Positions 16,876 to 25,567 of a stretch of 64,000 nucleotides of DNA are shown piece by piece. The notes under the pieces are model-generated. The model worked only from the letters and a program-made list of their open reading frames with translations. It made no database searches and had not been told where the DNA came from. Source of the DNA: Clostridiales bacterium (GTDB lineage: Bacteria; Bacillota; Desulfotomaculia; Desulfotomaculales; VENG01). The position numbers and the translations under genes were made by a program. The stretch spans positions 1-64,000 of the forward strand of contig JADQBQ010000007.1 in assembly GCA_016278505.1 (NCBI GenBank), in the 5' to 3' direction. Each line of letters begins with the position of its first letter. Position 1 is the stretch's first letter.

Positions 16876-17664
16876 CTAGCTTTCTTCCTCACTCTCCATT
16901 TCCGTGTTGTCTCCCCTTGAAGCAGGGGCAAGGAAGGCGGTAAGGCGCTCACGGATTAAAACCGGGTTGTAGCCGGCCTGAAGAGAAACTATGCCTTCCA
17001 TGGCTAGTTCGCGAATAAGTACTTCATTTTTACTCAGGTTTTGCAGTTTCGCACTCAATGGAATCCAGAGCACATTGGCGCTTCCTACACCGTATAATGT
17101 GGCCATAAACGCTACTGCGATGGCCGGAGCTAATTGATTAGGGTCCTCCATGCTTCCCAGTACGTGAATTAGCCCCATTACCGTACCGATAATTCCCATG
17201 GTGGGAGCATAGCCGCCTGCAGTTTCAAAAATGGCGCTGCCCACATGGTGACGTGCTTCAATGGTATAAAGTTCAGTTTCCAGTACATTTTTAACCATTT
17301 CCGGGTCAGTGCCGTCCACCACTAACTGAATGCCTTTGCGAATAAAAGGATCGTCGATTTCTTCAAGGCGTGTTTCCAGGTGTAAAAGGCCTTCTTTGCG
17401 TGCATCGTCGGCCAAACTAACCATGGTCTCTATGGTAGCCACTGCATCCGGCTGCTTGGAAAAGAAAGCAACCTTTAATAATTTGGGGATGCTGAGCACT
17501 TCCTGTAAGGAAGAAGAAATAATTGTGGCCCCAATGGTGCCACCAAAGACGATTATAGCGGCGCTGGGTTGGAAGAGAGCACCCACATGGCCTCCTTCCA
17601 GTAAGAAACCGCCTATTAGTGAGATAAGACCTAAAAATAAGCCACCGATGGCAGTAATATCCAT
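16876..17664 (-). CDS. motA: Flagellar stator protein MotA
   Basis: A 262-residue inner-membrane protein with four predicted membrane segments: two near the N-terminus (about residues 4-22 and 33-52) and two after the cytoplasmic loop (about 150-170 and 183-203). The TMGIIGTVMGLI and GVGSANVLWIPL parts are typical of MotA/TolQ/ExbB proteins. With MotB it forms the ion-driven stator. It follows motB here, the reverse of the usual motA-motB order, with a 69-bp gap. Confidence 0.95.
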   Translation of the reverse strand: MDITAIGGLFLGLISLIGGFLLEGGHVGALFQPSAAIIVFGGTIGATIISSSLQEVLSIPKLLKVAFFSKQPDAVATIETMVSLADDARKEGLLHLETRLEEIDDPFIRKGIQLVVDGTDPEMVKNVLETELYTIEARHHVGSAIFETAGGYAPTMGIIGTVMGLIHVLGSMEDPNQLAPAIAVAFMATLYGVGSANVLWIPLSAKLQNLSKNEVLIRELAMEGIVSLQAGYNPVLIRERLTAFLAPASRGDNTEMESEEES

Positions 17665-17733
17665 AATTAATCCCTTTCTGTCATAATATCTTCATTCTAA
17701 TTAATCCACTAGTTTAATAATTAACTAGGGGGA

Positions 17734-18507
17734 TCAATGCCTGGAGGGCGATATAATTTTTATTGCTTTTGGTTCTGAACCTTCAAATTTGCTGCGCAAG
17801 ATTACTATATCTACGCGCCGGTTGAGTTGCCTTTTATCCGAGGTATTGTTAACCACTCTGGGGCGATATTCACCGTAAGCTACAGCGGACAACCGGGCTG
17901 CACGCATATCTGCCGTCCTAAGCAACTCCTGCAGTACGCTGGTGGCCCTGGATGCGGACAGCTCCCAGTTAGAAGGAAATTTTTCGGTATGTATAGGTAA
18001 GTTATCGGTGTGCCCTTCTATGCGCAGGTTATTATCAGTTTCCTGCAGAACCGGTGCTACCTCGTCAATCAGTCTTTGGGCCTGCTCTGTCAATTGAGCC
18101 GATCCGGAAGGAAATAACACATTTTCCTGAAAACTGATTACGATACCCCTTTGCTCAGAAGTGACAACAATTTCTGCTGCCAGACCGCGTTCTTGGATCA
18201 GAACTTCCAATTGATTTTGAATGTCCTTAAATTCTTGTCTTTCTTCCAATTCTTCAGCAGCACTTTGACTGGCACCGGATACAAAAGAAGGCCCCGGACT
18301 TTCCATGATCATTCCCCCGGCCCCCATAGCCTGAGAGAGAGATGATGCCAGGGATTCAAATTTGGCTGCATCCACCTGGCTCATAGTATACATAACAATA
18401 AAAAAAATCAATAATAGAGTAATCATATCTGCATAGGTAACCAGCCAGCGTTCACTACCGTCTTTTTTTTGTGTTTCCACTCGCCTGCGTCTTGACAACG
18501 ATACCAC
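17734..18507 (-). CDS. motB: Flagellar stator protein MotB
   Basis: A 257-residue protein: a short basic N-terminus, one membrane helix with the ion-binding Asp (WLVTYADMITLLLIFFIVMY), a plug/linker region, and a C-terminal OmpA-like peptidoglycan-binding domain (LRIEGHTDNLPIHTEKFPSN, WELSASRATSVLQEL, VAYGEYRPRV). The ion (H+ or Na+) cannot be told with confidence from sequence alone. It precedes motA and starts the mot-che run, after a 110-bp gap from the UbiB-like gene. Confidence 0.95.
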   Translation of the reverse strand: MVSLSRRRRVETQKKDGSERWLVTYADMITLLLIFFIVMYTMSQVDAAKFESLASSLSQAMGAGGMIMESPGPSFVSGASQSAAEELEERQEFKDIQNQLEVLIQERGLAAEIVVTSEQRGIVISFQENVLFPSGSAQLTEQAQRLIDEVAPVLQETDNNLRIEGHTDNLPIHTEKFPSNWELSASRATSVLQELLRTADMRAARLSAVAYGEYRPRVVNNTSDKRQLNRRVDIVILRSKFEGSEPKAIKIISPSRH

Positions 18508-18618
18508 TCCAGTGCGCCATTGTTTGACTTGATTAGGTAAATATTCTGCTTGAGTCTAATACTTCCTGCCTAACTTGTTTAATTTGCAGAAATATGTCCC
18601 AATTAATGTCGAAATTGG

Positions 18619-20286
18619 TTATAGTTTTTTTGTTCGTATAAGTGAAACAATTAAACAAATCATGGTTAGTACGGTCATGGACAGCACAATATTTTCAGCT
18701 TCCAAACCAAGCAAGGTAACGCCCTTTCCTGCCAGCTGGCTGCAAGTTAACGCCAGGCTTCCGGTAAGAATGCTCAGAGACAGTTTATGGGCAGCTTTAT
18801 GCAGGTGGGTGATAATAATGTGTTGTTTGGGGTTTTCGGTTTTAAACCTTAATTCACCGCTTGATATGATATCCAGTACTTGGTTTAGGTGTTTTGGCAA
18901 CCGGGTAAATATGCTGTGGTACTCAGATATGTTTTCTGTCAACATTTTTTTAACACTCTTAAAGCTGTACCTCTGGGTGAGCAGTTCTTTACCCAAAGGC
19001 TCAACTACCTCCATGATGCTAAGGTCAGGGTCTAGCTTGGCGGCAATTCCCTCCATAGTAATCAAAGCCTTTACCAGTAGGGTAAATTCAGTGGGAACGC
19101 GAATATTGTAGTCAAAAGTAATCTGCATAATGTCGCCCAGTGACTCAGAGAGACTAACATCCATTAAGGGGATTTCATAATATTTTTGCCTCAGCCGGTC
19201 AATGTCCCGCCGCAGTGAATTAAAATCTGTACTACCGGGAATGGCACCAAGGCTAACTATGGCGCGTATTATATCTTGCGTGCTGCGGTTTACCAAGCCC
19301 AGTACCAGGTTTGTAATTTTGTCGCGCACTTCTTCATCCAGGCGGCCTACAATGCCAAAATCGATAAATGCAATTTTTCCCCTTTGTACTACCATAAGAT
19401 TGCCTGGATGCGGGTCGGCATGAAAAAATCCATGCATGAATATTTGCCTCAGCATGGCGTCCGTCAACCGCCGGGCTATTGCCTTTTTGTCTATTTTTTG
19501 CCGGTTTAATAGTTCCGGCTTGGTAAGTTTAATCCCTTCCAGGTATTCCATGGTTAGGATTTTACCGGTGGTGTATTCCCAGTTTACACTAGGGGCAAAG
19601 ATATGAGAGTCATTGGCAAAATTTTGCCTGAAGGTCTTAATATGCTTTCCTTCTCTGGTGAAGTCCAATTCTTCCTGTAGCATGTGGTCAAATTCTTCTA
19701 CCACTTCCACTACGCTGTAGTTTTCTCCCCAAGGGGCATGACGGTCTACCAGCGCGGCAAGGTCATAAAGTATTTCAATATCCACTTCTGTGGTTGCATT
19801 TATCCCGGGCCGCTGCACTTTTACCACTACCTGTTCACCTGTTTTAAGTGTAGCCCGGTGTACTTGTCCTATGGAAGCAGCTGCCAGGGGATCTTTTTCA
19901 AAGGATAGAAAGATGTCATCAAGATTGTCACCCAATTCCATTTGAACGCGTTCTTTTACAGTGTGGAACGGAAAACGGGGAACCTCATCCTGCAGTTTGG
20001 CAAGTTCATCTATGTAATCTGCAGCAAGCAGGTCGGAGCGAGTAGATAAAAGTTGTCCTAATTTAATAAAAGTGGGACCCAATTCTTCCAGTACAAGGCG
20101 CAGCCGGCGCGCCTTTGAAGTTGCGAAACTTTCCGGTTTATGTGAATATTTATTCCAAGTTGCATTAATAAACTCGGCTAAGCCCAGTTGGTTGAGCATG
20201 TGCCCAAAGCCGTGCTTGGCCATTACATTAGCAATTTCCCTATAGCGTTTAAAATGCTTGTACCGTTTGCGGAGGTGAAGTTGCAA
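18619..20286 (-). CDS. ABC1/AarF/UbiB family atypical kinase
   Basis: A 555-residue membrane-associated atypical kinase. The UbiB signature appears as KLGQLLSTRSDLL, with PLAAASIGQVHRA (A-rich loop in place of a P-loop), VVKVQRPGI with the catalytic Lys, and HGFFHADPHPGNLMV and FIDFGIVGRL for the catalytic and metal-binding loops. Two hydrophobic helices close the protein (about residues 500-550). UbiB supports quinone synthesis in proteobacteria; in Firmicutes the role is not defined. It is monocistronic here, divergent from comB. Confidence 0.92.
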   Translation of the reverse strand: MQLHLRKRYKHFKRYREIANVMAKHGFGHMLNQLGLAEFINATWNKYSHKPESFATSKARRLRLVLEELGPTFIKLGQLLSTRSDLLAADYIDELAKLQDEVPRFPFHTVKERVQMELGDNLDDIFLSFEKDPLAAASIGQVHRATLKTGEQVVVKVQRPGINATTEVDIEILYDLAALVDRHAPWGENYSVVEVVEEFDHMLQEELDFTREGKHIKTFRQNFANDSHIFAPSVNWEYTTGKILTMEYLEGIKLTKPELLNRQKIDKKAIARRLTDAMLRQIFMHGFFHADPHPGNLMVVQRGKIAFIDFGIVGRLDEEVRDKITNLVLGLVNRSTQDIIRAIVSLGAIPGSTDFNSLRRDIDRLRQKYYEIPLMDVSLSESLGDIMQITFDYNIRVPTEFTLLVKALITMEGIAAKLDPDLSIMEVVEPLGKELLTQRYSFKSVKKMLTENISEYHSIFTRLPKHLNQVLDIISSGELRFKTENPKQHIIITHLHKAAHKLSLSILTGSLALTCSQLAGKGVTLLGLEAENIVLSMTVLTMICLIVSLIRTKKL

Positions 20287-20396
20287 GGAATATGCCCCCT
20301 TAATCCGCTTTTAATAGAGTCTTCCGATTATTGTCTATAATACCATATCAGATATAATTATACTTGTCCTTAGGGAGGCAAAAAAAGGAGATTTAA

Positions 20397-21143
20397 ATGA
20401 GAATAGATGTATGTATGCGTGTGGATGATTTGCAGCCTGAATTGATCTCAGCCACCTGTGCTGTGGTGTTTGATGTGTTACGAGCTACGAGTACTATTAT
20501 TACCGCTCTGGCCAACGGCTGCAGTGGTGTTATTCCTGTCACTGATACCGAGGATGCCATAGCAAGAGCACACCAAAATAGACATCAGGGCCTGGCAACT
20601 TTGCTGGGTGGCGAACGGGGAGGGCGAAAACTAACCGGCTTTGATACCGGGAATTCGCCGTTGGAATACTCGGGTGATGTAATTGCCGGAAAGTTTTTGA
20701 TTCTTACCACTACCAACGGAACCAGGACCATTGAAGTTTGTAAAACCGCCTCCAATGTATACATGGGAAGCCTATTAAATGCCCGGGCAGTGGCCCGGCG
20801 CTTATACAATAAAAAAAGCGATGTTACCCTTGTCTGTGCCGGTACAAAGGGAAGATTTTCACTGGAGGACGCCGTGGCTGCCGGTCTAGTCATGCTGGAA
20901 CTTAAAGTGCTGGCATCCAAAGATGCGCGCAAAGATAAACTTCAAATGACTGACGCGGCAACCGCTGTTGCGCTTCTTGCTGCCGGTTACGAAAAAGGGA
21001 TAGGACAGTGTTTGTATGATTCCGCACACGGGCAAAGGCTCCTGCAACTGGGGTTTGACGAGGACTTAGTGTGGTGCGGGAAGGCCAACAAGTTTTCTGT
21101 GGTTCCTGTGCTTGACCGGGACAAAGGTTTAATAACCCTCTAA
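20397..21143 (+). CDS. comB: 2-phosphosulfolactate phosphatase family protein (ComB)
   Basis: A 248-residue ComB-family Mg-dependent phosphatase. Matching parts include CAVVFDVLRATSTIITAL (about residues 21-38), LGGERGG, GNSPLEY, LTTTNGTRTIE and VCAGTKGRFSLEDAVAAG. The named reaction is dephosphorylation of 2-phosphosulfolactate to sulfolactate in coenzyme M synthesis; in spore formers sulfolactate may instead be the end product. GGAGA lies seven bases before the ATG. No comA or comC is in the window, so the pathway here is unproven. Confidence 0.85.
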   Translation: MRIDVCMRVDDLQPELISATCAVVFDVLRATSTIITALANGCSGVIPVTDTEDAIARAHQNRHQGLATLLGGERGGRKLTGFDTGNSPLEYSGDVIAGKFLILTTTNGTRTIEVCKTASNVYMGSLLNARAVARRLYNKKSDVTLVCAGTKGRFSLEDAVAAGLVMLELKVLASKDARKDKLQMTDAATAVALLAAGYEKGIGQCLYDSAHGQRLLQLGFDEDLVWCGKANKFSVVPVLDRDKGLITL

Positions 21144-21197
21144 CTATTGTTTTTTTTACGAAAATGCCTGGGATATTGTGAGTTTTACCGGTTATAA

Positions 21198-22997
21198 CTA
21201 GCTTTTGGGCTTTGTGGACTTTTTGCCTGGTGTCCACTTGACAAACTCTACAACTCCGTACACATCAAGGCGCGCCTCGTTGTGGTTCTTAATTTGGTTT
21301 ATTAGATAATGTTGCTCACCTATTTCCAGGGTTACGTTTTCGTAAGCCTTGGTGAAAAAAACAGACTTATCGGCAGGTACTTTAATGTGGGTGGGAACAC
21401 CTGTTTTTGAGCCCGCCTCGGATAAAGTAACATTATCCCCGGCCTCGATACTGCCCCCGCGAAAGAGGCCCTGCACCATGACTGTCCCTCCGGCTATGAT
21501 CTTTGTTTCAATGCAGCCCTGTCCTGTAATAATAGCATTACCCGTAGCCTCAATGGTACTGTTTAAAGAATAAGGCAGCTGAATATTGGCTTTGTTATCT
21601 GTTAAGAACTCAAGATGGGTTTTGGTTTTATGAACTGCTTCGCTCAGTTCTTTAATGTCCTCAATGCCGGATAGCTCAAGTACCTTAATTCCCCTAAATT
21701 TTTGATTTAAAATGGCGGCGAGAGATTCAATTTCCCTGGGCAGGCTGGCATCCTTAGAGTAAATCTTTAATATGTTATTGATGTTAGACTGGAATGAAGG
21801 AAATCTTTTCTCCATGAGAAGCGCCGTAACTTTGCCAAAGGATGTTTGTCCCTTTAATTGTGCAAAGGTTTGTTTAAGTGCCATTTGCAGCTGGGACATT
21901 AATTGCTCAAGGTCTTCCAACAGGGGCAGTATACGGCTAATGGAAGATATGGCTGCCCCTGCACTAATCTTTGATGCCAGTACATGCCCATTTAGAGTAA
22001 TATGGCTGCCGGAGGTGACGGTGGCGCTGCTTATAAGTCCATCCACCCGTACCTTCCCGTTGCCGGAAACAACCATGTTTTGTTCTATGGTGCCCTTTAT
22101 GTGGACATCTCCCTTAAATCTAATATTGCCTGAATCCAGGTTAACAGAACCGTTGTGTATCATGTTGGGCTGTACCGTAAAATAATAACTATCCTTCCCT
22201 GCCCTTATATCCGGCTGGCCGGCTTTTGTAGCGACTACTTTGGTCTTTTCTTCTATCAGCTCTGTCCCGGGGCCTGCCTGCATTGATATTGTCCGGGGCT
22301 CATTTGGCTTGATGATGTTACCAAAAACATCATGCCCCGGCTCACCCTGAGCGCTCGGCTGCTTAACCGCTAATATATCCCCCTGGTCAACACTGCTGAT
22401 ATTAGATGCACTCTCCCTGTAATCAACTCTACCATCAGCCTTAACGAGCGGCGCAGTTTTTCCTGATGGAATATTTATTTCCACCTTTTCATCCAGAGGC
22501 GGTGTAGGAGCGGTACCGAAAGCAATAAGGACTTTCTTACCGCCTGCAATATCTAAAGTTTCTTTTACTGCCTGTAAATCGGGTTGAACAATCCCTTTCT
22601 TTTTAATTAAGTTTAAAATATCAGCAATACTGTACGGGATTTGTAACTTTGTCTGTTGTTCAGTGGCGAGAACTAGGTTAGGAGTCGGGGGTTGATCCTT
22701 GAGGGAAAAAGTTATTTTAATTTCCGGTTTGATTTCTAAGTATGCTGCCATTTTATCTTTAGATACATCGATGTTAATTTCGGCAGGTGTCAGCTCGGAT
22801 TTCGGCACTGTTTCAATGGTATCATTTTGATTAACCTCAGTCTCTGAATCAATTTGCTCCCCGTTAATTTTAAGAACTATTCCTTCTGCCGCAATAATTT
22901 TTGCGGGTTGTTCTCCCGGAGAGGGATCGAAAATTTTGAGTTTACCGTTCTCTACAGCTGCCAGTCCGGGCTTTGTTTGGTTTATATTCTTTTGCAT
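21198..22997 (-). CDS. FapA/DUF342 family protein
   Basis: About 599 residues, of the FapA (DUF342) family: a mixed N-terminal region, then a central parallel beta-helix built of short polar repeats (about residues 270-370, including GSVNLDSGNIRFKGDV, VRVDGLISSATVTSG, GHVLASKISAG). A coiled-coil insert follows, then a second helix portion (IITGQGCIETKIIAGG, VMVQGLFRGGSIEAGD). Members are polymer-forming or cell-surface-linked proteins; some act in flagellar assembly, others in capsule or spore coats. The ATG at 22997 has AAGGTGG six bases upstream; an in-frame ATG 66 bp further up lacks one. Function here is unknown. Confidence 0.85.
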   Translation of the reverse strand: MQKNINQTKPGLAAVENGKLKIFDPSPGEQPAKIIAAEGIVLKINGEQIDSETEVNQNDTIETVPKSELTPAEINIDVSKDKMAAYLEIKPEIKITFSLKDQPPTPNLVLATEQQTKLQIPYSIADILNLIKKKGIVQPDLQAVKETLDIAGGKKVLIAFGTAPTPPLDEKVEINIPSGKTAPLVKADGRVDYRESASNISSVDQGDILAVKQPSAQGEPGHDVFGNIIKPNEPRTISMQAGPGTELIEEKTKVVATKAGQPDIRAGKDSYYFTVQPNMIHNGSVNLDSGNIRFKGDVHIKGTIEQNMVVSGNGKVRVDGLISSATVTSGSHITLNGHVLASKISAGAAISSISRILPLLEDLEQLMSQLQMALKQTFAQLKGQTSFGKVTALLMEKRFPSFQSNINNILKIYSKDASLPREIESLAAILNQKFRGIKVLELSGIEDIKELSEAVHKTKTHLEFLTDNKANIQLPYSLNSTIEATGNAIITGQGCIETKIIAGGTVMVQGLFRGGSIEAGDNVTLSEAGSKTGVPTHIKVPADKSVFFTKAYENVTLEIGEQHYLINQIKNHNEARLDVYGVVEFVKWTPGKKSTKPKS

Positions 22998-23189
22998 CAG
23001 GACCCACCTTCTCAAGGAAAAATGTCTGAACCATTTCGAGGCTACGTAGCCATTTTCCTGCAAAAACTGTTTTATTTTGTTAAATATTAATCTGCCTGAA
23101 ATAAATCCTATAGAAGGCCGGGTTTCAACAAATGGCCATTATAATTAATTGTAATTTAGCGGTATTTTACTAATAGCCCATTGGCAATA

Positions 23190-23378
23190 TCACTTACCCT
23201 TTTTCAGTTGTTTTCTTTCTTTGAAACACATACAACCTTCCCCGGTTGCCCTGTAAACTTGGACCGATGGGTTATACCTACTTTTTATGCCGTAGCAATG
23301 GCAGCCATTTGGCAAGCTTTTATCCCACGTTACATAAAAATGTTTACATCTAATGCAGTTTTGCCTGGGAATGCTCAT
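23190..23378 (-). CDS. Small Cys-rich conserved protein
   Basis: A 62-residue protein with NCIRCKHFYVTWDKSLPNGC (about residues 7-26), then a CYG pair and a late GEGCMCF. This matches a small conserved family I know from other bacteria, sometimes wrongly called uracil-DNA glycosylase. Six cysteines, including a CxxC at residues 8-11, suggest a zinc or iron-sulfur site. The longer open frame upstream (to 23627) is AT-rich, runs through the c-di-GMP riboswitch on the other strand and should not be counted. GGGG lies about seven bases before the ATG. Confidence 0.72.
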   Translation of the reverse strand: MSIPRQNCIRCKHFYVTWDKSLPNGCHCYGIKSRYNPSVQVYRATGEGCMCFKERKQLKKGK

Positions 23379-23596
23379 AAAATTACCCCGCTTAAATCTA
23401 CGTAAAACACTATGTATGCTATGGTAATGCCTTAAATTAACTAAGCATTGAATATATGGGTTAATATTATCGCGATTATATGCAAATGTAAAGAATATAC
23501 GGGCAACAGGCTTAATCGAACTCAACATCTTATGGTATAATTTTTTACAATAATTAATCTGAATGCAGGAAATGGTCGAGAATGATAGAATGTATG

Positions 23597-23602
23597 TATA
23601 AT
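23597..23602 (+). promoter_or_regulatory. Likely -10 element of the riboswitch transcript
   Basis: TATAAT lies 10-15 bases before the riboswitch aptamer. The -35 region is not a good match. The position suits a transcript starting near 23609. Confidence 0.45.
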
Positions 23603-23614
23603 ATGTATAAATTG

Positions 23615-23700
23615 TAAAAATGGGCAAACCGGCTTAAAAGTCGGGACGCAAAGTTATGGGCCTAAAGCTTTTATGCCATGGTTGCCAGGCTGCTTAAAAA
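23615..23700 (+). promoter_or_regulatory. c-di-GMP-I (GEMM-I) riboswitch
   Basis: The plus strand shows the aptamer landmarks in order: AAAAATGGGCAAACCGGC, a short hairpin loop, the highly conserved GGGACGCAAAG, a second stem starting TATGGGCCTAAAG, then ATGCCATGGTTGCCAGGCTGC closing the structure. These match the GEMM-I consensus, including GGGCAAACC, GACGCAAAG and the tetraloop-receptor pairing region. It is followed within 25 bases by an intrinsic terminator, so it probably controls transcription elongation into the two downstream genes. Whether c-di-GMP turns them on or off cannot be settled by eye. Confidence 0.92.
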
Positions 23701-23719
23701 GAAAGCAAAAGACTTTTGA

Positions 23720-23749
23720 GGCGGCCATTGATTTTGGGTCGCTTTTTTT
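23720..23749 (+). terminator. Riboswitch expression-platform terminator
   Basis: GCGGCC (23721-23726) pairs with GGTCGC across an ATTGATTTTG loop, with one G-U pair, and is followed by seven T residues. It ends about 28 bp before the first gene, the normal place for a riboswitch terminator. Confidence 0.82.
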
Positions 23750-23776
23750 GAATTATTTCAATTTGGTGGTGTGATA

Positions 23777-24109
23777 ATGGATCAGTTTGTTGGCATTTAT
23801 GCTACGCTTATAAGCTATTTCTCCAGCTATTTTGAAATCAAGAGATTAGGTCAATTTCAGTATGTTTCCTTATTCGAAGTAGCTCAATTAGCCAGACCGG
23901 AGGTCAGCTCCCCATTTGATTCCATTGTTATTGAGGAAGTTTATTTGCAGAAAGACAGTGGTGAAAAAATGGTAGTAACCTATGGATGGTATCAGTATGA
24001 CTCCTTAACGCGAACGTTAACGGAAGCGGAAAAGCCGGAAAAACTAGATGATAAAAGAAATTTTTACTCGATGGTTCAGCCTCCTGAAACCACGAAGATA
24101 TATATTTAA
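23777..24109 (+). CDS. Unknown protein under the c-di-GMP riboswitch
   Basis: I do not recognise this 110-residue protein. It has an aromatic-rich N-terminal helix (about residues 1-25: FVGIYATLISYFSSYFEIKR), which may be amphipathic or membrane-peripheral. A mixed beta region with YGWYQYDSLTRTLTEAEKPE follows. The ATG at 23777 has GGTGGT six bases upstream; a GTG two codons earlier is inside the spacing. It ends 10 bp before the HD-domain gene and shares its riboswitch, so it is likely a partner in c-di-GMP signalling or its output. Confidence 0.75.
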   Translation: MDQFVGIYATLISYFSSYFEIKRLGQFQYVSLFEVAQLARPEVSSPFDSIVIEEVYLQKDSGEKMVVTYGWYQYDSLTRTLTEAEKPEKLDDKRNFYSMVQPPETTKIYI

Positions 24110-24119
24110 GGTGTGAGAC

Positions 24120-25220
24120 ATGCGAATAGTTAGAATATCGGACCTGGACAATTACATAGGTAAAGAAGTTGCAAAGCCGCTGCGCCTAAAGGATGGCAGG
24201 ATTTATGTAAATAGCAATATAAGGATCACCAAGGGCAGTGTTAATGCTCTTCAACGTAATATAGATAACCTGGCACACAGGTTTATCACCATCCATACTG
24301 ATGATAGTGAAGATATCGATTTATATGACGACATTATTAGCGATGAGTTAAAATTCGAAGCCAAAGATAAAATTGAAGCCACATTAAAACAATTTTCATC
24401 GCGCAGAACGGAAAGAGTTAAAAAAATGACTAATGAAATTATTAATAACCTCTATTCTAATCCCAATACAATCTTTGGTACTAATATGCTTTTTTTGGCA
24501 GGTGGGGAAGATCATGCGGTACACTGTCTGAATGTAGCTATTTTGTCAGCCATAATGGCCATAAAGGCCGGTTATAACAAGAATGAGCTGGAGAAGATTG
24601 TATTGGGGGCTGCGCTGCACGACATCGGAATGGCCAAGATAGACAAAAGGCTGCTTGATATCAATTATACGTATAATAAAAAAGAAGATTACCTGGAAAT
24701 GCAAAAGCATCCGTTAGAAGGGTACAACCTGGTTAAAAATAAAATAAATGTACTGTCTAAACGAATAATCCTTATGCATCATGTGTGGGAGGACTTCAAT
24801 GCCAGTTACGACAGTGGTATGGACACATACATGTCCTATCCGCATAAGTTGAATAACACTCTGCTTGATGGGCAGTACAAGGATTTAAGTATTAGTATAG
24901 TACAAACAGCCGATGTATTTGAGGCCATGACGAATAAAGAAGCAGGTTACAAGTCCGCAAAGAGTAAAGCCGAAGCCATGGAGTATATACGCTCCATGAA
25001 GTTTGTTCAGTTTGGGGCCGGAGCTGATTATTTAGTGAATTATATAACTCCTTATGATACCGGTACGGAAGTTATCTTAAATAACAGGGAAAAAGCAGTC
25101 GTAATGCGTTATACCAATTTGCCACAAAGGCCTATACTTAAGCTACTAACCGGAGATGACAAGGGAGAAATAATTAATCTTATGGATAAAAAATTCTTAA
25201 CCCTAAAGATAATGAGTTAA
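24120..25220 (+). CDS. HD-GYP-related protein with a degenerate GYP motif
   Basis: A 366-residue HD-domain protein related to c-di-GMP phosphodiesterases. After a DUF3391-like N-terminal region (about residues 1-120), the HD domain shows EDHAVHCLNVAILSAI (about 136-151), GAALHDIGMAKIDKR (about 162-176) and LMHHVWEDF (about 218-226). The canonical HHExxDGxGYP is altered: Glu is replaced and an insertion separates the Asp/Gly part from SYP. The metal-binding HD and HH residues remain. The C-terminus (about 310-366) is a small beta region. Cotranscribed with the preceding gene behind a c-di-GMP riboswitch. Activity could be changed or lost. Confidence 0.85.
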   Translation: MRIVRISDLDNYIGKEVAKPLRLKDGRIYVNSNIRITKGSVNALQRNIDNLAHRFITIHTDDSEDIDLYDDIISDELKFEAKDKIEATLKQFSSRRTERVKKMTNEIINNLYSNPNTIFGTNMLFLAGGEDHAVHCLNVAILSAIMAIKAGYNKNELEKIVLGAALHDIGMAKIDKRLLDINYTYNKKEDYLEMQKHPLEGYNLVKNKINVLSKRIILMHHVWEDFNASYDSGMDTYMSYPHKLNNTLLDGQYKDLSISIVQTADVFEAMTNKEAGYKSAKSKAEAMEYIRSMKFVQFGAGADYLVNYITPYDTGTEVILNNREKAVVMRYTNLPQRPILKLLTGDDKGEIINLMDKKFLTLKIMS

Positions 25221-25246
25221 GAATTGTTAGTCAGATTGCATAGAAA

Positions 25247-25277
25247 AGGACCATGCCTACCGCGTAGGTGTGGTCCT
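25247..25277 (-). terminator. Terminator after tRNA-Val
   Basis: A 14-bp stem with two G-U pairs and a CGC loop lies directly downstream of the tRNA on the minus strand and is followed by TTTTCT. On the plus strand it might slow transcription from the HD gene, but there is no T-tract on that side. Confidence 0.72.
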
Positions 25278-25280
25278 AAA

Positions 25281-25355
25281 TGGTGGGGACGACTGGTTTC
25301 GAACCAGTGGCTTCTTGAATGTGAATCAAGCGCTCTCCCGCTGAGCTACGCCCCC
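25281..25355 (-). tRNA. tRNA-Val (anticodon CAC)
   Basis: A full cloverleaf reads on the minus strand. The acceptor stem is GGGGGCG with CGTCCCC (one G-U). The D-arm contains GCTCAGCGGGAGAGC. The anticodon stem CTTGA/TCAAG encloses loop TTCACAT, giving anticodon CAC, which reads GUG valine codons. The T-arm is CTGGTTCGAAACCAG. CCA is encoded. It stands alone with its own downstream terminator. Confidence 0.94.
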
Positions 25356-25436
25356 TTATAATCACTTAATTTCATTTTACCATAAATAACTCGCATGTCA
25401 AATTTCATTTTAAAACGCGGGCAAAAGAGCCAATAT

Positions 25437-25463
25437 TGTCATTCTGAGTGCAGCGAAGAATCT
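25437..25463. repeat. TGTCATTCTGAG-type dispersed repeat
   Basis: The segment TGTCATTCTGAGTGCAGCG, followed by AAGAATCT, resembles a short intergenic repeat (TGTCATTCTGAGCGAAGCG and variants) found in many unrelated genomes. A single copy is seen in this window, between the tRNA and the YlbF-like gene. Confidence 0.55.
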
Positions 25464-25499
25464 AAGTTTTAATGCCGACGAATCTGGATTTTTTATTGT

Positions 25500-25545
25500 A
25501 AGCGGACAGTCATTGTTTCATTTGTTGCAAAATGTCTGTCCGCTT
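25500..25545. other. Long hairpin after the YlbF-like gene
   Basis: AAGCGGACAG pairs with CTGTCCGCTT, and after one T-T mismatch CATT pairs with AATG, giving a 15-position stem with a 16-base loop. It lies 22 bp beyond the end of the minus-strand YlbF-like gene. No T-tract follows on either strand, so it may be an mRNA 3'-end stabiliser or a weak terminator. Confidence 0.5.
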
Positions 25546-25567
25546 ATTAATAGCAGCTGCCTTTTGA

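Noticed and set aside
23379-23627. N-terminal extension of the small Cys-rich protein
   Set aside because: The extra residues are AT-rich, match no family and lie opposite the riboswitch. The conserved part begins at the ATG at 23378.
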